DNA from: Larimichthys crocea
Lineage: Eukaryota > Chordata > Actinopteri > Sciaenidae
DNA: 64,000 bases
NCBI RefSeq assembly: GCF_000972845.2
Contig: NC_040033.1
Location: 3,996,241-4,060,240 of the forward strand
Reading direction: 5' to 3'
Shown here piece after piece: positions 37,921-50,977 of the stretch; position 1 is the stretch's first letter; every line of letters starts with the position of its first letter. The notes beneath the pieces were generated by a model. It was not told the origin of the DNA. It did not search any database and saw nothing but the letters and a program-made list of their open reading frames with translations. The position numbers and the translations under genes are program-made.

Positions 37921-38614
37921 ATGCCGAGCAGGTTATACGGTCTACCTGTACACTTACATTGTTGTACAGAGGTTATGGATAAAAATCTGCTTTTTCCCTT
38001 AAAAGGTTTAATATTGATACATCATAAGATAATATCTAACAGATGTATACTGGATAATTATAAAATCAATTTGTCATTTGTGTAATTTACTGCAGCTGAT
38101 AAAAGAGAATTAACTTAAGGGGAAGCAAAGCAGGCAATGATAGCATATGTTTGTAATAATGCCCTAAGAAATCCTTGAGCAGAAGAAAACAGAATTACGT
38201 TAACCCAAACAGTTGAATGTTGAATATTTCAATAAAACAACAAAATCACACAGCATGACAAATAAGTTTGTTGTGGGGAAAATGGAGCGTGGCTGGTAGA
38301 GAGACAACATTTAACAGCATGACATGCCTTCAGGCAATTTGGTTGTGTTTATTTGTGAGTGTGTGTATCCGTGTGTGTGTTTGAGTTGGACCCCTGGGGC
38401 TGTGTGAGGATGTGCATGCTCCTGCATCTGTGTGGATCCCCATGGTGACTCATGAGGATAAGTGGCAGTGGGCTGCTGAGGGGCCACTGAGAAATGGACG
38501 GCAAGATATGCTCATAGACAGGAAGAGTCGATTAGATAGGGGGTGGTAATTGCCAATGTGCGGAGGAAGATGGACATTAACAAGAGGAAGGCCTCGTCAT
38601 TAAGGCTGTGGGTG

Positions 38615-39371
38615 TGTGTGTCCTGTTTTGTGTTTTTGTCTGGTCATTTCTCGTTTTATTTTGAAAAGTAACTCTCCTCTCGTTTCAGGTCACTTGCCCT
38701 TCCGCGTGTGTCACCTGTCTGATTGTCTTCCCTAATCACGGATTGTGTGCACCTGGTGCTCCCTTCCCTCCATGTGTTTAAATAGTCTGCGTGTCCTTTG
38801 TCTTGTGCCAGTGTGTTCGTTTGTATTGTCAGTACCCTAGAGCTTTGGCACAGTTTTGCCCTGCTTCGCTGCCTTGAGTTTTCTCCTCGGAAGATTGATT
38901 TTTCTTTGTAACTTCTAGTATTCAGTTTGATAGATTAGAGATTGCCATTTTGTTTTCCACCGTTTGGAGTAATTTTGTGTTTATTCAGATTAAATCCTTC
39001 TTAGCATTTTCTCCAATTAGTGCGGAGTGTTTCTTAGTTTTCTGTATTTTCTCACCCAGGTTTTGTTACCTCCCTTTTGGAGTGCCTTTTGTTTGTTAGT
39101 TTATTTGTTATTCCCCCTTGTTAGGGTAGATCACCTCAATTCTTAGATTAGGACAGGTTAGTTTGTTTAGTTAGTGTAGTCAGACTCAGTGTTTTTCTTC
39201 CTTTTTGGAGCGACTTTTCTTTTGTATGATTTCACAGCCATATCAGGAGTTGTTTTTTTTTGTAGCACTCTTATTTTCACTCTGTTCAGAGGATTACTCT
39301 TGCTGCCATTCCTGAATAAAGTTCACTCTTATTACATCTGCTCTGAGTCCTGCCTTGAGCCCGTCCTGACA
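38615..39371 (+). mobile_element. Solo LTR, probably Gypsy-type retrotransposon, with 5-bp target duplication
   Basis: A 757-bp block starts TGTGTGTCCTG and ends CCGTCCTGACA, with the TG...CA termini of an LTR. GGGTG flanks it on both sides (38610-38614 and 39372-39376), the expected 5-bp target-site duplication. Inside are a U3-like start (CACCTGTCTGATTGTCTTCC), a TATA-like TTTAAATAG near 38778 and a polyadenylation signal AATAAAG near 39315, in the order U3-R-U5. No internal gag-pol region or second LTR is present, so it most likely arose by recombination between two LTRs. The left border is uncertain by a few bases because the site is TG-rich; a start at 38619 (TGTCC) is possible. Confidence 0.75.
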
Positions 39372-42300
39372 GGGTGGGAGTTTAAGAAAACGAATGGAGG
39401 GAAGAATAAACACGGTGAGGAGAAGTTATAAAACCCCACCAAAAGTTTCTCTAAATGAGTTTGAGTCAGAGAAAAACAATTTCCTCCTTGGTCATGATGA
39501 TACAAACTCTCAAAGGAGTGTTATTACGAAGAGGAAGAACGAGCCATGGGGAGAGGAGGGGGGACATGATAGCAGGAGCACTGTTGGTGAAGGACCCAAA
39601 GGAGTCAATATATACAGCAATTCACCCAATACCCAACTGATTCAATTATAGGCTACCATTACTAGGAGTAGTCAGGCCTCAGGAGAGCAACGTACATTTC
39701 AGACGAGGCCAGACCTCAAAGTGAGAGGTGAAGGGACTGAAGGTGCCCGAGGTTAGCAGCTAAGATATATAGCAGGTGATGTGAAGTTGAATTTAAAGTT
39801 AGGTGAAGAAATATAGCATCCCAGCCAACATATTTCCTCTTCCTGTCTGCATTGAGTCCCTCTGTGAATCACAGAGTAGAACCGTTGCCACCAAGGTTGA
39901 TGATTCAATTCCAGCATGGCCATCACTTGGTAGATATATTTGATGTATGTTTATTTGAATATTTTCCTAGTACATTCTATTGGGTTTTCCCAAAACACAC
40001 ATAATGCGACCATTTCAAGGAGAAAGCTGCTGATAGCATATTTTTCAGGCTAAAAAGCAATATGTCTGCAACGATATTTCAGCATGCTCACATCTCACCA
40101 GTCATATATCCCTGGAGCTGTGACAAAAAGATAATGAGACCTCTCAACACAGGAGAGGTAAACAGACTATGTTATAGCTGACTGGATGAGCTGAAGAGTT
40201 AGGACCGGCTAGAGAAAGTTTTGAACAGGGAGCCAGTGGTTAGAGTGTTGGAGGTTCAGATCCCCAAATGTTTGTTTTTTTTAATCTAGGCCCTAAAGTC
40301 AGTTTGCAGTACTGAAAAGTTTGCCAAAATGACCCACACGTCAGATCCCATTGAAAATGATTTTGCAGCAGGTTACTGTGATTGTAGTTGGCCAACCTCG
40401 GCAGGAGTAAGGCGACGGTGCTCTGTGACTGTACACTGATTAGCTGATGGATGACACACAAGATGGAGCTGACTGATACAGATGAGGGTTGTAATGGCTC
40501 TGACAGAGAGCCCTGGAAGCCAGCCACCAAAGAAAACACAAGCTCCTGGTGGCTGCAGTTTTAAAGGTTACATTCGCGAACTGTTAATATCTCTCCAAGT
40601 GTTTGGGACTTTTCTTTCTCGTAAGCAGCATGACGACCCGCTGACCTGTGAAACATAAAACCATAACTTCACACGCTGGGTAAATGCACACGTGGTAGCA
40701 AATAATATTGGTCTCAATTGGATGTCGTGCTGCTTATTTTAAAAACATTTTATTTACCTGGCCATCTGACCTCCACTAAGATTAGCCATGTTCACAACTG
40801 CTGAATAAATTGTTGAGTGGAGCAGTTGAGGACAAAATGTTGCTGAGTATAAACAGCAAGTGGAGGGGGGCCATTTATGGAAGTAATATTGTAGAATGAT
40901 CTTTTTTTGTCTCTGTAATAATTCATTCTCTGTGGAAAGTTCTGTTAAGTTAACTGTTAACTACCTTTCTGTGTAATATTTTCACAGAAACTTTACACAC
41001 ATTGTATGTGATCCATACGAGAGTTTAGTCCACTGATTTTAGTGATGAAAAGGAGATAATAATAACAGTTATGTTCCAGTCTTCCTCTTCCTTTTACTGA
41101 GAACTCCTGACACTTGGTAAGAAGGAGTCAGTCAAATATTCTCTTAGCTGTTGTGGCATATAATGCATGGTCACTTCTATGTCTTTCAAGAGGGGTCATT
41201 GTACCTATCTGAAAGGGATTGCACGGTCAGGTAGAGGCCCTTGCGTGCAGAGTCCATTAACTTAGAGAGACCTGTAGGACAGAGAGTGGCATTCCGATGG
41301 TGGCTGTTCACCTTGACTGTACTGTGCTTTGTATTCCCAAAGGAGCTGCAATGCTGAATCCACAGAGTAAAACATTTCTACCTCTGGCATGTCTGCTAAA
41401 ATTACCTGTCATATATTCCCAGTGGTTGCTTGCTGCTTACCGCTACAGATTTAATAGAGAGAGAGACAAGGTTAGGAGTCGAAACTCACATTTTAATTAC
41501 AAAGTGCCCACGCCATTCTCCAGAGTTGCATTGGTAAGCAGAAATCAATCTGTCTCCAAAGTTAAGCGGGAGGAGGACAGCAGTACAATGTACTGTACAA
41601 ACAATATAACAATGCACAGTCAATCAAACTGAAGCCATAAAGGAAGACTCCACTGAAAATCTATCTTTTGTGTATCAAATACTCACCTCCTGTAGGCTTG
41701 CAGTGTGGTTCTAAAAAGCTTGCAGCAGCTGTTTGGATTCACAGCAGTTACAATGGATTCAGTGACTAAAGGAAAGTTTCACATCTTCAGAAACTTCTCA
41801 AACCACTACGCAATTAATCCGAACACTCAGTACATTTGAAACAATTGTCTTTTCATCATTAAAGATCAGAATCAGACATTTGGATCCATGAGGGGGTGAT
41901 AGCTTGAGACAGAAGAAGTGCTTTTGGCTTAGGCTGGAATGTACTGAACATATAACAGCTGAGAAATGGATTATGCTTTTAATGTTCTTTGTGTGGTACT
42001 TTTCTTTTTTCCCACAATAACATTCTGTACTTCAAAGAAGCAAGCTCCAAACTACTGAGCAACCTTTCTGGGCGAGGTGAGGTGAGGAGGCGAGTACTGG
42101 CTCAAAAAGTAGATTTTTAGTGCCATGAAGATAGAGACAGAGACAAAAGGGGGAAACTGGACATGTAGAGACTATTTGAAACTTAAATATCCAGTGGTTT
42201 TGTTTTGCAAAATCAGGAAGTGACAAATTGCAAAAACTTGTTCCAGATAATCTCACTATCACACCCTTATGCAGTCACTGAACTGTAGAGGTCGAGGGTA

Positions 42301-45300
42301 ATTCATTAATTACATGAAGTCCACACAGACCGCTAATCCCATGCGATTATGGCTAAACAACAGGGGAGAGAGAGAACTGATTCTCAGCCAGCTTCTTTAC
42401 ATAATGAGCTAGAAAATCAGGAAGGCTTTCATGCTGCCGCCAGACATCATCATGCTGAAGTTACGGTTGATCCACGCTTTTAGCAAAAATAAACCAGAGA
42501 GAATGAGGTTTCTCGGCAGCAGGTGCACTACATCCAACACCTGAAGATGTGGGTGGTACACACACAAACAAGAATCTCCAGACACGACACAGGGATCCTG
42601 CTATAATGGCTGCCTTAGAGTGTAAATAAAAACCGAGCAAACAAGGCCCGTTCAGGACTGTTTCTCCAAGCCTGAAAGAAAAAACCTGCGTCGTCTCAAA
42701 AGGTGTTTGGAGCAGCAACGGCCTTGAAATGCAGAACAGACCTCAAAGCCACAGAGAGGCAAGTTTGGCAGGAATATGAGATCAGAGTGCTGTGTGAGAG
42801 TTTGCACATACTGTACATGCCTCCCTGCATGAACAAGCATACAACGGTGCCTATGTGAATTTTAAGAGAGCAGGAGACAAAGAAGGAGGGCTGATCCAAC
42901 TCCAGGTGAGAGACTGTGAGTGGAAGGAGCATGGAGCAGCACCAACGGCCCCCTACCAGCTTTAATTAACTGGCAGGGCAGCAGATCTACATGACCGCCA
43001 CATGTGTGAGTTTGTGCAACAGCCATTAAATAAAACAGGAAGCAAAGAAACTGTTTGTTCCCGCGGAGTCCAAGCGGAGCAGACACAAACAGAGAGTGTC
43101 ATGTCTGTGAGCAATGCACAGAAAGCTGACACTGCGTAGGACTCTCATTAATTTTAGTATGTGGAACACTTACTGTCTTTTATCTACAAGGCCTGGTCTA
43201 ATAGCTCGACCATGAACCCTGTAAGAGTCGACTACTCATTTAAGTCCAGCTGCCTACTTTATTATGTTTGTTTTTTATCATATAAAATAGTCTTTCACAC
43301 GTATGTGCATGTTAAAGCCACTAGCCTCCGCTTCAAAACCACTGTACCAGTCCGACCCCACATGCTCTATATGAATGTGTGTGCTCAGCAGAGAGCAGAG
43401 TGTGGTCATCACTGTTTGACAAATATTAGCAAAATAACTAATGACAAGACACATTAAGAAATACAGTACAGACGTTCTCATTAGATGGGAGAAGATTGCA
43501 GAAAACACTTTCACAGTGGCAGCAACTTAACGATTGAGCAGTGAGCATTTTCCATAAACACCACACAGACGTGTGTGAGATTAATAAATGAACGATCTTT
43601 ATTTACACTGAGCTTTTTACAGCAGTGCACCTTTAATATGCTCGCAAACACACTGAGACAGGTGCTACTGTCAAAGTAACAGGCCGATGTCATATGAGGA
43701 AAATGCAGGTCATGTGTCAGCCTCGCACTGTAAGTTTACAGTTTAAAATCTCCAAGGAGTTTTCTGATGACAGCTCTGACCATGCCTTTAAATGTTAACT
43801 GCTGTTTATAGACGGCACAGGCTAGAATGAAATGAAAATAAGCCTCATTCTCCTTTACAACACTTCACTCCATTTTTACAAACGACAAATGAAATAATAC
43901 AGATCAATGTATGTGTAGTGTGATTACAATGTGACAGAGCACATTTTCCTCTACAGTAGGAGTAGGACTGCGCTGTCTGGCTATTCCATATCCTTGAAAA
44001 GCTGTGCTGTAACACAGTAACTCCCTGTCAAACACCAGAACTCTTCCAAAAGAAACAAAACGAGGGCTCCAGTGTGAACCACAGTGACTCAATAAATAAA
44101 TAAGTCAGATTTTTGTGTTGAGATACAGCCAAGCAGAAATGAAGCTTTACCATATAAGTCAGTCTTTTAACGTCTTGCCTTGTTCAGCCTAGGTTTAAAC
44201 TGTCTCAGTGCTACGACATATGTACAATCTTTCACTGCCACAACATCCACACCCAGCAGTCCCTGATAGTTAAAGACAATGTTAGTTTGAACGTTGTTTA
44301 GCTGACACAACATATACTTGACATGTAACGTCAGATTGGCACATATTCGATATTTCAGGACATGACACATAAATTCACCTGCACCCAGACTGGAGGAGGG
44401 GGAAACATGCCAAAGAGAGTGATGTTAGGAGTGTCAGAAAGAGTTTCCCCACGATTTATGGACATTAACTCATCCTAAAGTTCAGACGCAAAAAAAACAT
44501 CTGGTTGAGAAGATAGCAAGAGACAGATGGGATACTGACTTCCTGCTACTATTCAACGATTAATACAAGAAAGACTTCATGTTTTATACATCACCCTATC
44601 ATAGCCACGGCTGGTCAGAGGACTCTGGATTATCAACCAGTTTAAGTTCTTGCATTTTACCTCACCAACAAAAATCCACAAGAAGCCTTTGGAAATCGAA
44701 TATAACATTTTTGAATACATGTACACACAATCATCCTCCGGGCACCATAGAGAAACACACACTGGTAAGAGTGGCTTAATCCGTCTTTTGAAGCAAAGGT
44801 CTGGCCACAGTGAAGAGGGAGATTCAACCTGCCTCTGTCTTGTACGTCTTGTCTTGTACGTCTCTGTCTTGTACGTACACAAAAGACAACCACCAGCAGA
44901 TTACACACATGAATTCTGCATACAAGAAAGTGCTTACCATCACACACACATTATAGTCAGAGAGAAAAAAAAGTTTGCCTAATCAGGAGTTAGAGGAGAA
45001 AGGGAGGGACAGAGAAGAACAGAGGAATACGATAAAGACGGATAGTAATGAGGCAAATTTAACAGCAATCAACAAGAGATTAAATGTCCTTGATCTAACA
45101 GGGAATCAATATCTCACAGTCCAACTTGTAAAGTGGAGAAAACCTGCTGCAAGTTGGAATAAACAGGAGCAGACAGACAACATAGAAAGCTGCAGAATTC
45201 AAATAGTATTTTCTCAGTGTCTTCACATCCGGACTAGACTGGAGACATGTCTAATTTAACAAAAATTTCTGTTTCTACATAAGAAAACGATTCCTTTGGG

Positions 45301-45480
45301 CATGGTCTGGTAGGCTCTGTAGGGTCTGTTGCTAGCTGCTATTATTTAGCAGCCCCTGTACAAGAATGTTCTCAGTCATCTGAATCTAAAAAAGGCCACA
45401 AGAGAGAAATGCACAGCGATAAAACCCTGCAGACCAATCATTAACAGATCATTAACAGTGCAAAGGACAATGCAAATCTT
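39372..45480. other. Intronic sequence, nothing specific seen
   Basis: AT-rich sequence. A small tandem array of TCTTGTACG units lies at 44838-44875. No exon or mobile element was recognised. Confidence 0.5.
44838..44876. repeat. TCTTGTACGTC tandem array (three units)
   Basis: Three copies of CTTGTACGT, spaced by TCTTGT or CTCTGT steps, give a unit of about 12-15 bp. Confidence 0.8.
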
Positions 45481-45482
45481 TT

Positions 45483-45496
45483 GGGGGGGGGGGGGG
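45483..45496 (+). repeat. G14 homopolymer
   Basis: Fourteen consecutive G on the plus strand. Such runs are rare and may form a quadruplex; the exact length is prone to sequencing error. Confidence 0.85.
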
Positions 45497-45945
45497 TTCA
45501 TCTTAAGGGTGGCTGTTGCTGAGCATAAATTGTTTCTGGCACTTTGATGCCTGATAAAAGTCAACTAGCACCTCGTGGCTGTGGGCCTAATAACCATGAC
45601 CATGTAGAATATGAGAGGAACAAACCTTTGATTATATACTAATTATAGCCATAACATGATAAAGATGTAACATTACATGTTATACCGGTTTCATGTGAAA
45701 TAATAAATACACAAACAGAACAGAACTTGAAAGGGACACAGCTGATAACACAGCTAGAGCTACTTAACATTCATTCTTTTGACAAACTCTGTTTTAGTGT
45801 TTTTCTCTGCTGGTCCCAGGTCTGTCTCATCTGGATGCAGACTTTGGGCCAATTGTGAAGAGAATAACAAAGGGGTCATCTCTCTGGGCATTAACTGTTG
45901 CCATGCCAGCACTGTGGTGCCTACGGTCCTTGCTTTGATGATGAT

Positions 45946-45946
<1 letters not shown>

Positions 45947-46007
<61 letters not shown>
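45947..46007. repeat. (GT)30 microsatellite
   Basis: A perfect GT run of about 60 bp, preceded by GATGATGATG. The poly-(Cys-Val) and poly-(His-Thr) open frames over it are artefacts. Confidence 0.96.
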
Positions 46008-46009
<2 letters not shown>

Positions 46010-46249
46010 GTTTTTCCCTGTGCAATAACACACACTATTGTCTTGTTTGGTGTACAACTCTGGACCTCTGTGTGTGCGGGTGTCTCAGTTTATTCATGTT
46101 AAACTGCTTTATACCATACATCTTTAATAAGTGCTAATAGGCGGAGTGTGTGTATGTGTGTGTATGTCTTCCAGTTAGGAATAAGCTGAAAGGGCTTGAA
46201 GAGTTCCCACACAGCGTTGAATGTCACTGGGTTAAGCCACAAAGTCTCA

Positions 46250-46720
46250 TTTCTCTTAGCACCGCTCTCTGTCTCGCTCTTTCTTTCCCTCCCTGCTCAT
46301 TTGCTCACAGGCTTGATCACTCACTCCTCTCTGTGTGGGGCTGAAAGTCAATACCATCAGGATATTTCTTTTTCATCTTTTCCTCCCTTTCTGCCCTGCA
46401 AACAATCTATGTTAAGACCTCCTTATCTGCGTACCATCTGACCTGCACCTCCCGCCTCTCTTCTTACACCCCTACATCCGTTACAACCGTCTCATCTACC
46501 TTCTTCCTGACTTCAATTCACGGTCCTTGTCTACCATTCTCTCTATCCGTTCACTTCTTTACATGCTGTATTCCCCACCCCTCAACACACTCTCCTATAG
46601 AAAATGATCAGCAAGGACATTCTACTTGTTCTCCTCTCCTTTTTTTTCCAGGCACTCTCTCAGTCCTCTTTTTCTCTTTATGCAGCTATTTCATTCCATC
46701 CCTCCTTCCCTTAATATCCT
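46250..46720. repeat. Pyrimidine-rich low-complexity tract
   Basis: The plus strand is dominated by C and T (CTCTTTCTTTCCCTCCCTGC and similar) for several hundred bases. No gene signal was found. Confidence 0.6.
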
Positions 46721-48242
46721 AAATATCTGCATGACTGAGTCCCTCCTTCTAACTTCTGGATGCTGTTGATGCTGGCAGTGTACCGACTCGTTATACAGCA
46801 TGTAATTAACCGAGCACAGCAGGTCAGTGTAAAGAATGATGCAATCAGCTGTCTTTGGTGATTAATGCTTATACAGTTAATGGAAGATTTGTCACTTAGC
46901 GCAATCAGTGACATTGTGACAGTGTGATTTAGATGTAAATCTATCATGGTACAGATAAAAATCACCACAACACAGTAACAAACTAGTAACAAAGGATACA
47001 TAAGAGAGAAACCCAGCCTACTCTGTTACCTTCAGTCAGTCACTCAAACTTTTGATCCAATCAATCGCAAGTAGCTTCTGAACACTCAGAGTTAATGAAC
47101 TTTCCAACACAGCATCACTCGCTCATGCATAACAAACAGAGAGAGGAAGGTTCAGGTGGATGGATAACTATGCAGAGTGGTTCACTTTAAAAAAAACTAA
47201 ATGCATAAACAACCTATGTTGTTTTGCTATGTGGACCTGAGGCTACTGCCACTGAAGACTGCTGACAGCTGTGAGGAATACTTGAATGTGTGTGTGTTCC
47301 CTGCCTGCCAGCCTAACTCTAATGGAAATTGGGAGATTGAATGGAATGGAATCCTGTAGAAAGCAGTGGTGACTGTGCCATTACATGTCAGAAATACAAA
47401 TACCAGGCTTTCTTTTTCCAGGGACACAGTTGCAGGGCTCAAAACTACTAGACACCCCCTGCCAATAACCAATCAGCACCTCTGGCCCTCTTTATTTGCT
47501 GGGGGGGGCAACCAGGAACACCATCATCACCCTGCAGGAGAGGGGGGGCAATGATGGAGAAAGAGAGAAGACTGAGGGAGAAAATGAAGGTGAGAGAGAT
47601 GCTTGAGAGGAAAGCAATGGAGAAAGAGGAGAGTGCAAGCGAGAGCCAAGATGTGAAGGCAGGTTTTTACTCAATGGGGAGTGACGGCTATCAGAATGTG
47701 GGAGTGTGCAGACGAGCATGTGTGAGTGGAGTATAACATGCCATTAACAAGATTTGTTCTACCCCATGTGGAGAGCCACATATAGTACTGCACACACATT
47801 AGAGTGTGATTGTATTCCCATACAGATGGTTGGTGTCACAGTGTCATTCCTCGACTGTTATTCTACTTTGATGTAGGATCCCCCTGGTTACAGATAATGG
47901 TTTAAATTTCCTAAAGAGTTTGGTGTGCGTTTGATGCACCCCAGACCCTTGCAGCATTCATCACACTACAATGCTCTGAAATCTGATAAATAATCTTGGA
48001 TTTGGGAGTTTCTGTGGTCTCCATGGAGTGTTTTTGGACTTGCATTTTCTAAATCCTGTCTGATCCCCACCAAGAAAACCTAAGACTAAATCTATATACT
48101 GGAATTCTCATGCCCTGTCCTTTAAAATGCTTTTCAATGTTGTCATTTTTGTTTTCAGCCATGCTCCATGTCACACATTATTCAGTAAAAGGGGATATTT
48201 TGGTAATGATACAGCACATAGATAACTGTGTGGAGGTAGTCC

Positions 48243-48300
48243 CCAAAGGAGATCAGAAATACTTTATTTTAAACAATAAAGTATTTCTGTACTCCTTTGG
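48243..48300. repeat. 26-bp imperfect inverted repeat (hairpin)
   Basis: The left arm (48243-48268) and right arm (48275-48300) are complementary at about 23 of 26 positions around a 6-nt loop. The core arms are CAGAAATACTTTATT and AATAAAGTATTTCTG. The AATAAAGTATTTC phrase is the 3' end of L2/CR1-like LINEs, so this may be two such tails meeting head to head, or a palindromic MITE. Confidence 0.85.
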
Positions 48301-48462
48301 AGGACCAGCAGCAGCTAAATGTATTTTTAAAAAAACACCAGACTCTGTTTTCCAATGTTTGAAACATGTTTAGACAGTTCCTGGCAGTTGATAATGTTGG
48401 GGGGAAAAACCGGAAGATTGGGTAGTGCCTGGCTCATAATGTCCAGCCACTGACTCACTCAC

Positions 48463-48464
<2 letters not shown>

Positions 48465-48502
<38 letters not shown>
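48465..48502. repeat. (AC)n microsatellite
   Basis: A perfect AC run of about 38 bp. Confidence 0.95.
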
Positions 48503-48505
<3 letters not shown>

Positions 48506-49458
48506 TCTGGGGTATGACTGGTCGATGGCTCTGAGCCTGGACAATGGCAGCAGGTGTCTGATGGCCGGAGCCACTATCTCCCATTACTAATGCTGGCAGA
48601 CACAATGTCTGTGTGTGTGAGTGTGTGTGTGCGTGCATGCACATGGCCATGTGTGTGGCTTGTAAAGGGTCCAGGCGATTATAGAGTTGCTACTGTACTT
48701 TGGGTTCCTCTTTTCCCTGTCTCCACGACAACACCCCGTGCACCTGCCAACTAAGATTTGCCAGCTGCTGCAAACACACATCTGCTAAACGGAGATGGAA
48801 ACAGTGACATCGTTTTGCCACCCACAGCCCAACAGGAGCAGTCATTTGAAATGATCAAAGTGTGGTGAACCCCTCAGACAGCACTACTCTGATTTAATAT
48901 GCATAAAAACTGGAGGCCTTCATAGAAAAAAGTAAAACCCCAGTTGTTATCTTTATTTTAAATGTTGTAATTACAGTCACAATGCTTAGTATAAAGTGCA
49001 AGTGCATACTGCCAGAACCTCATCTGTGCAGGCCAGGACAGATGGTTAAGCATACTAGAGACATTACTAACATCATAGAGTATCTTTAAAGGGCATGAAA
49101 ATAAATTTGTCTGGCTATTTTCAAAAAAGAAATTTGACTGATGCATCTGAAATCTGTGACAGTGACCTCTATATAGTATAAGATGTGTGTCTCCAGCAGG
49201 ATCCTGCCTCTAACGCTCACTGGATGTTTTTTCTTAGTTAAAACCAGTTCAAATGTAATCTGACAGAAGTTAGTAAAAAGTGAATGTAATTCTGCAGATT
49301 AATGTCTTGAACTTTGGGCTGAAATTATCAAGCACATGAGCAGCAGCCAGTGCTCATTTTTCTCCAGCTGCCTCCCCACCCTCACATTGACCAAAGTCAG
49401 CTGTATTGAGCCAGCTGTTTACCTTTGACCTTCAGGACTCTCCTCTCTCTCCCCACAG

Positions 49459-49604
49459 TCACTCCCAGAGCACTTTGATCGTGTGCCAATCCGCCATTTG
49501 CCACGCTGCCAAGCATACCGCTGGAGGCCCACCATCAGCGCCTGCCCTCGGGGTCATGGAGTGATGCAGCGATACAAGCCCCTGACGGGTGTCCTGTTAC
49601 GGAG
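49459..49604 (+). other. Exon-like 146-bp block of unknown nature (or candidate CNE)
   Basis: A strong pyrimidine tract and acceptor (CTCTCCTCTCTCTCCCCACAG, ending 49458) is followed by 146 bp with no stop in one plus-strand frame (48 codons, beginning SLPEHFDRVPIRHLPRCQAY), then a donor-like GGAG/GTGAAT. The other two plus frames have stops. The base composition is more balanced than the surroundings. I recognise no protein family, and the block is on the strand opposite the channel gene. It may be an exon of a nested transcript or a conserved regulatory element whose openness is chance. Confidence 0.25.
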
Positions 49605-50439
49605 GTGAATTCATGAGGACAGCTTGCAGGCTCACTGGAGATCTGGTCCATTAGTAAAGACCCAAGTCAAGGGTACATCTGAGCCATCAGAATCATATAA
49701 TCCGAACCTTGCTGCCAGGTCTTTGACCAACACCAAAAAACACACAACGACAAACTCTCTGACTAGAATGAACACAGGATGAAGTAACACACACATGCAT
49801 GCATGACAGCCTCTGCGTCCATATCTGTGCCATTCTGACAAGACTCCCACCAGGACTGAGTTAAAGGGTGAAGGACAGACAGAGGAGAGAACATTAATGA
49901 AGAGATGACAGTGTGATGACGGAGGAGATGAAGCCAGAAGGCAGACGGAGATTGACAGCTGCTGATCGCTCATGAAGGATCCAAGACAGATTATCTGACA
50001 GAAAGTTTCAACAGTGGGGAAAGAAACATTTTCTATTGAGCGCTCAGGGATGAATGTTACTCTCTGGGACTTAATATTGTTTCTCTGCAATATTATGGCA
50101 AAATCTGCTGACTGGCTTGAATTGCACATTATATGCTGCCTAGCAAGCTCAGCTTATTTAACACTGAGCATCAGTGGCTCAATGGAACACCATCCAAAGG
50201 TGGATGGTCCACTTAGAACTGCAAATAGCACATAGACATAAGACAGCTGACAGCTTCAACACCCTGGACAAATACTACACACTGTTTTCATGTTATTTGG
50301 AAACAAATCCAACCAGCTGTAGGCTGAATTCATTATTCACTTGCTAATGTGTGATTGAAAGGAATTGTGCTAAATGAGAAAGAAACATGTATTTTCTCAC
50401 CTTATTTACCTATGAATCATCATTAATGCTTTGTACATG

Positions 50440-50560
50440 TTTCAAGTATTGCAAAAAGTTTCATGAAAATCAGGCCAGTAGTTTTCCATAATCCTCCTCA
50501 CAGACAGACAAACAAACAAACAGCAGTGAAAACACCACCTCTTTGGTGGAGTGTGGATTA
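50440..50560 (+). mobile_element. RTE-like LINE or SINE 3' end remnant
   Basis: AAAAAGTTTCATGAAAATCA, then GGCCAGTAGTTTTCCATAATCC, (ACAA)n-rich AGACAAACAAACAAACAG and a CACCTCTTTGGTGGAG segment appear in this order. This is the typical 3' terminus of an RTE-type non-LTR element common in fish introns (family: TTTCATGAAAATCGG..AGTAGTTTTTG..AATCC..ACAAACAAACAAACAG..ACCTCCTTGGCGGAG). Only the tail remains. The orientation is plus. Confidence 0.65.
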
Positions 50561-50831
50561 CAGTAAGTGTGGGCATGACACTGCAGTGTGACAACGGGTC
50601 ACATCAAAAATGTATGTTTATGTTTGATTACAGCTACAACTGTTAAATGTTCTTCTTTTAGATGTATATGGCGGCTGCAATATTTTAGTACAAGTCAGCT
50701 TGTCAAGCTGAACCATGAGTGTGACAAGAAGGAACGTCCAGTTTGGCTTCTCTCCCATTCTCCCTGAACCATCTGGGAATTCCATGACATTTACAATTCA
50801 TAACTATTCTCTTCAAAAATGGGACATTGTA

Positions 50832-50850
50832 GTCTCTCTCTCTCTCTCTC
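50832..50850. repeat. (TC)n microsatellite
   Basis: A short perfect TC run. Confidence 0.9.
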
Positions 50851-50952
50851 AAACTTTTGTTAGAATTCAACATTTCAACAAAGGCTAATGAGGGGGCTTA
50901 AGCAGAGAAAGTTAAAATTCCCACTGTCATCCAATATGGAAATAAGCACACA

Positions 50953-50977
50953 AAGACAAACGAGTTTCGTTTGTCTT
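50953..50977. repeat. Perfect 11-bp stem, 3-nt loop hairpin
   Basis: AAGACAAACGA and TCGTTTGTCTT are exact reverse complements around GTT. No U-run follows on either strand, so terminator activity is not suggested. Confidence 0.9.

Noticed and set aside
45760..46137. Overlapping poly-(His-Thr) and poly-(Cys-Val) proteins on both strands
   Set aside because: Translations of the (GT)30 microsatellite.
49632..50129. 165-codon minus-strand open frame
   Set aside because: Low-information Ser/Cys/Val-rich translation with no recognisable domain and no matching splice sites.
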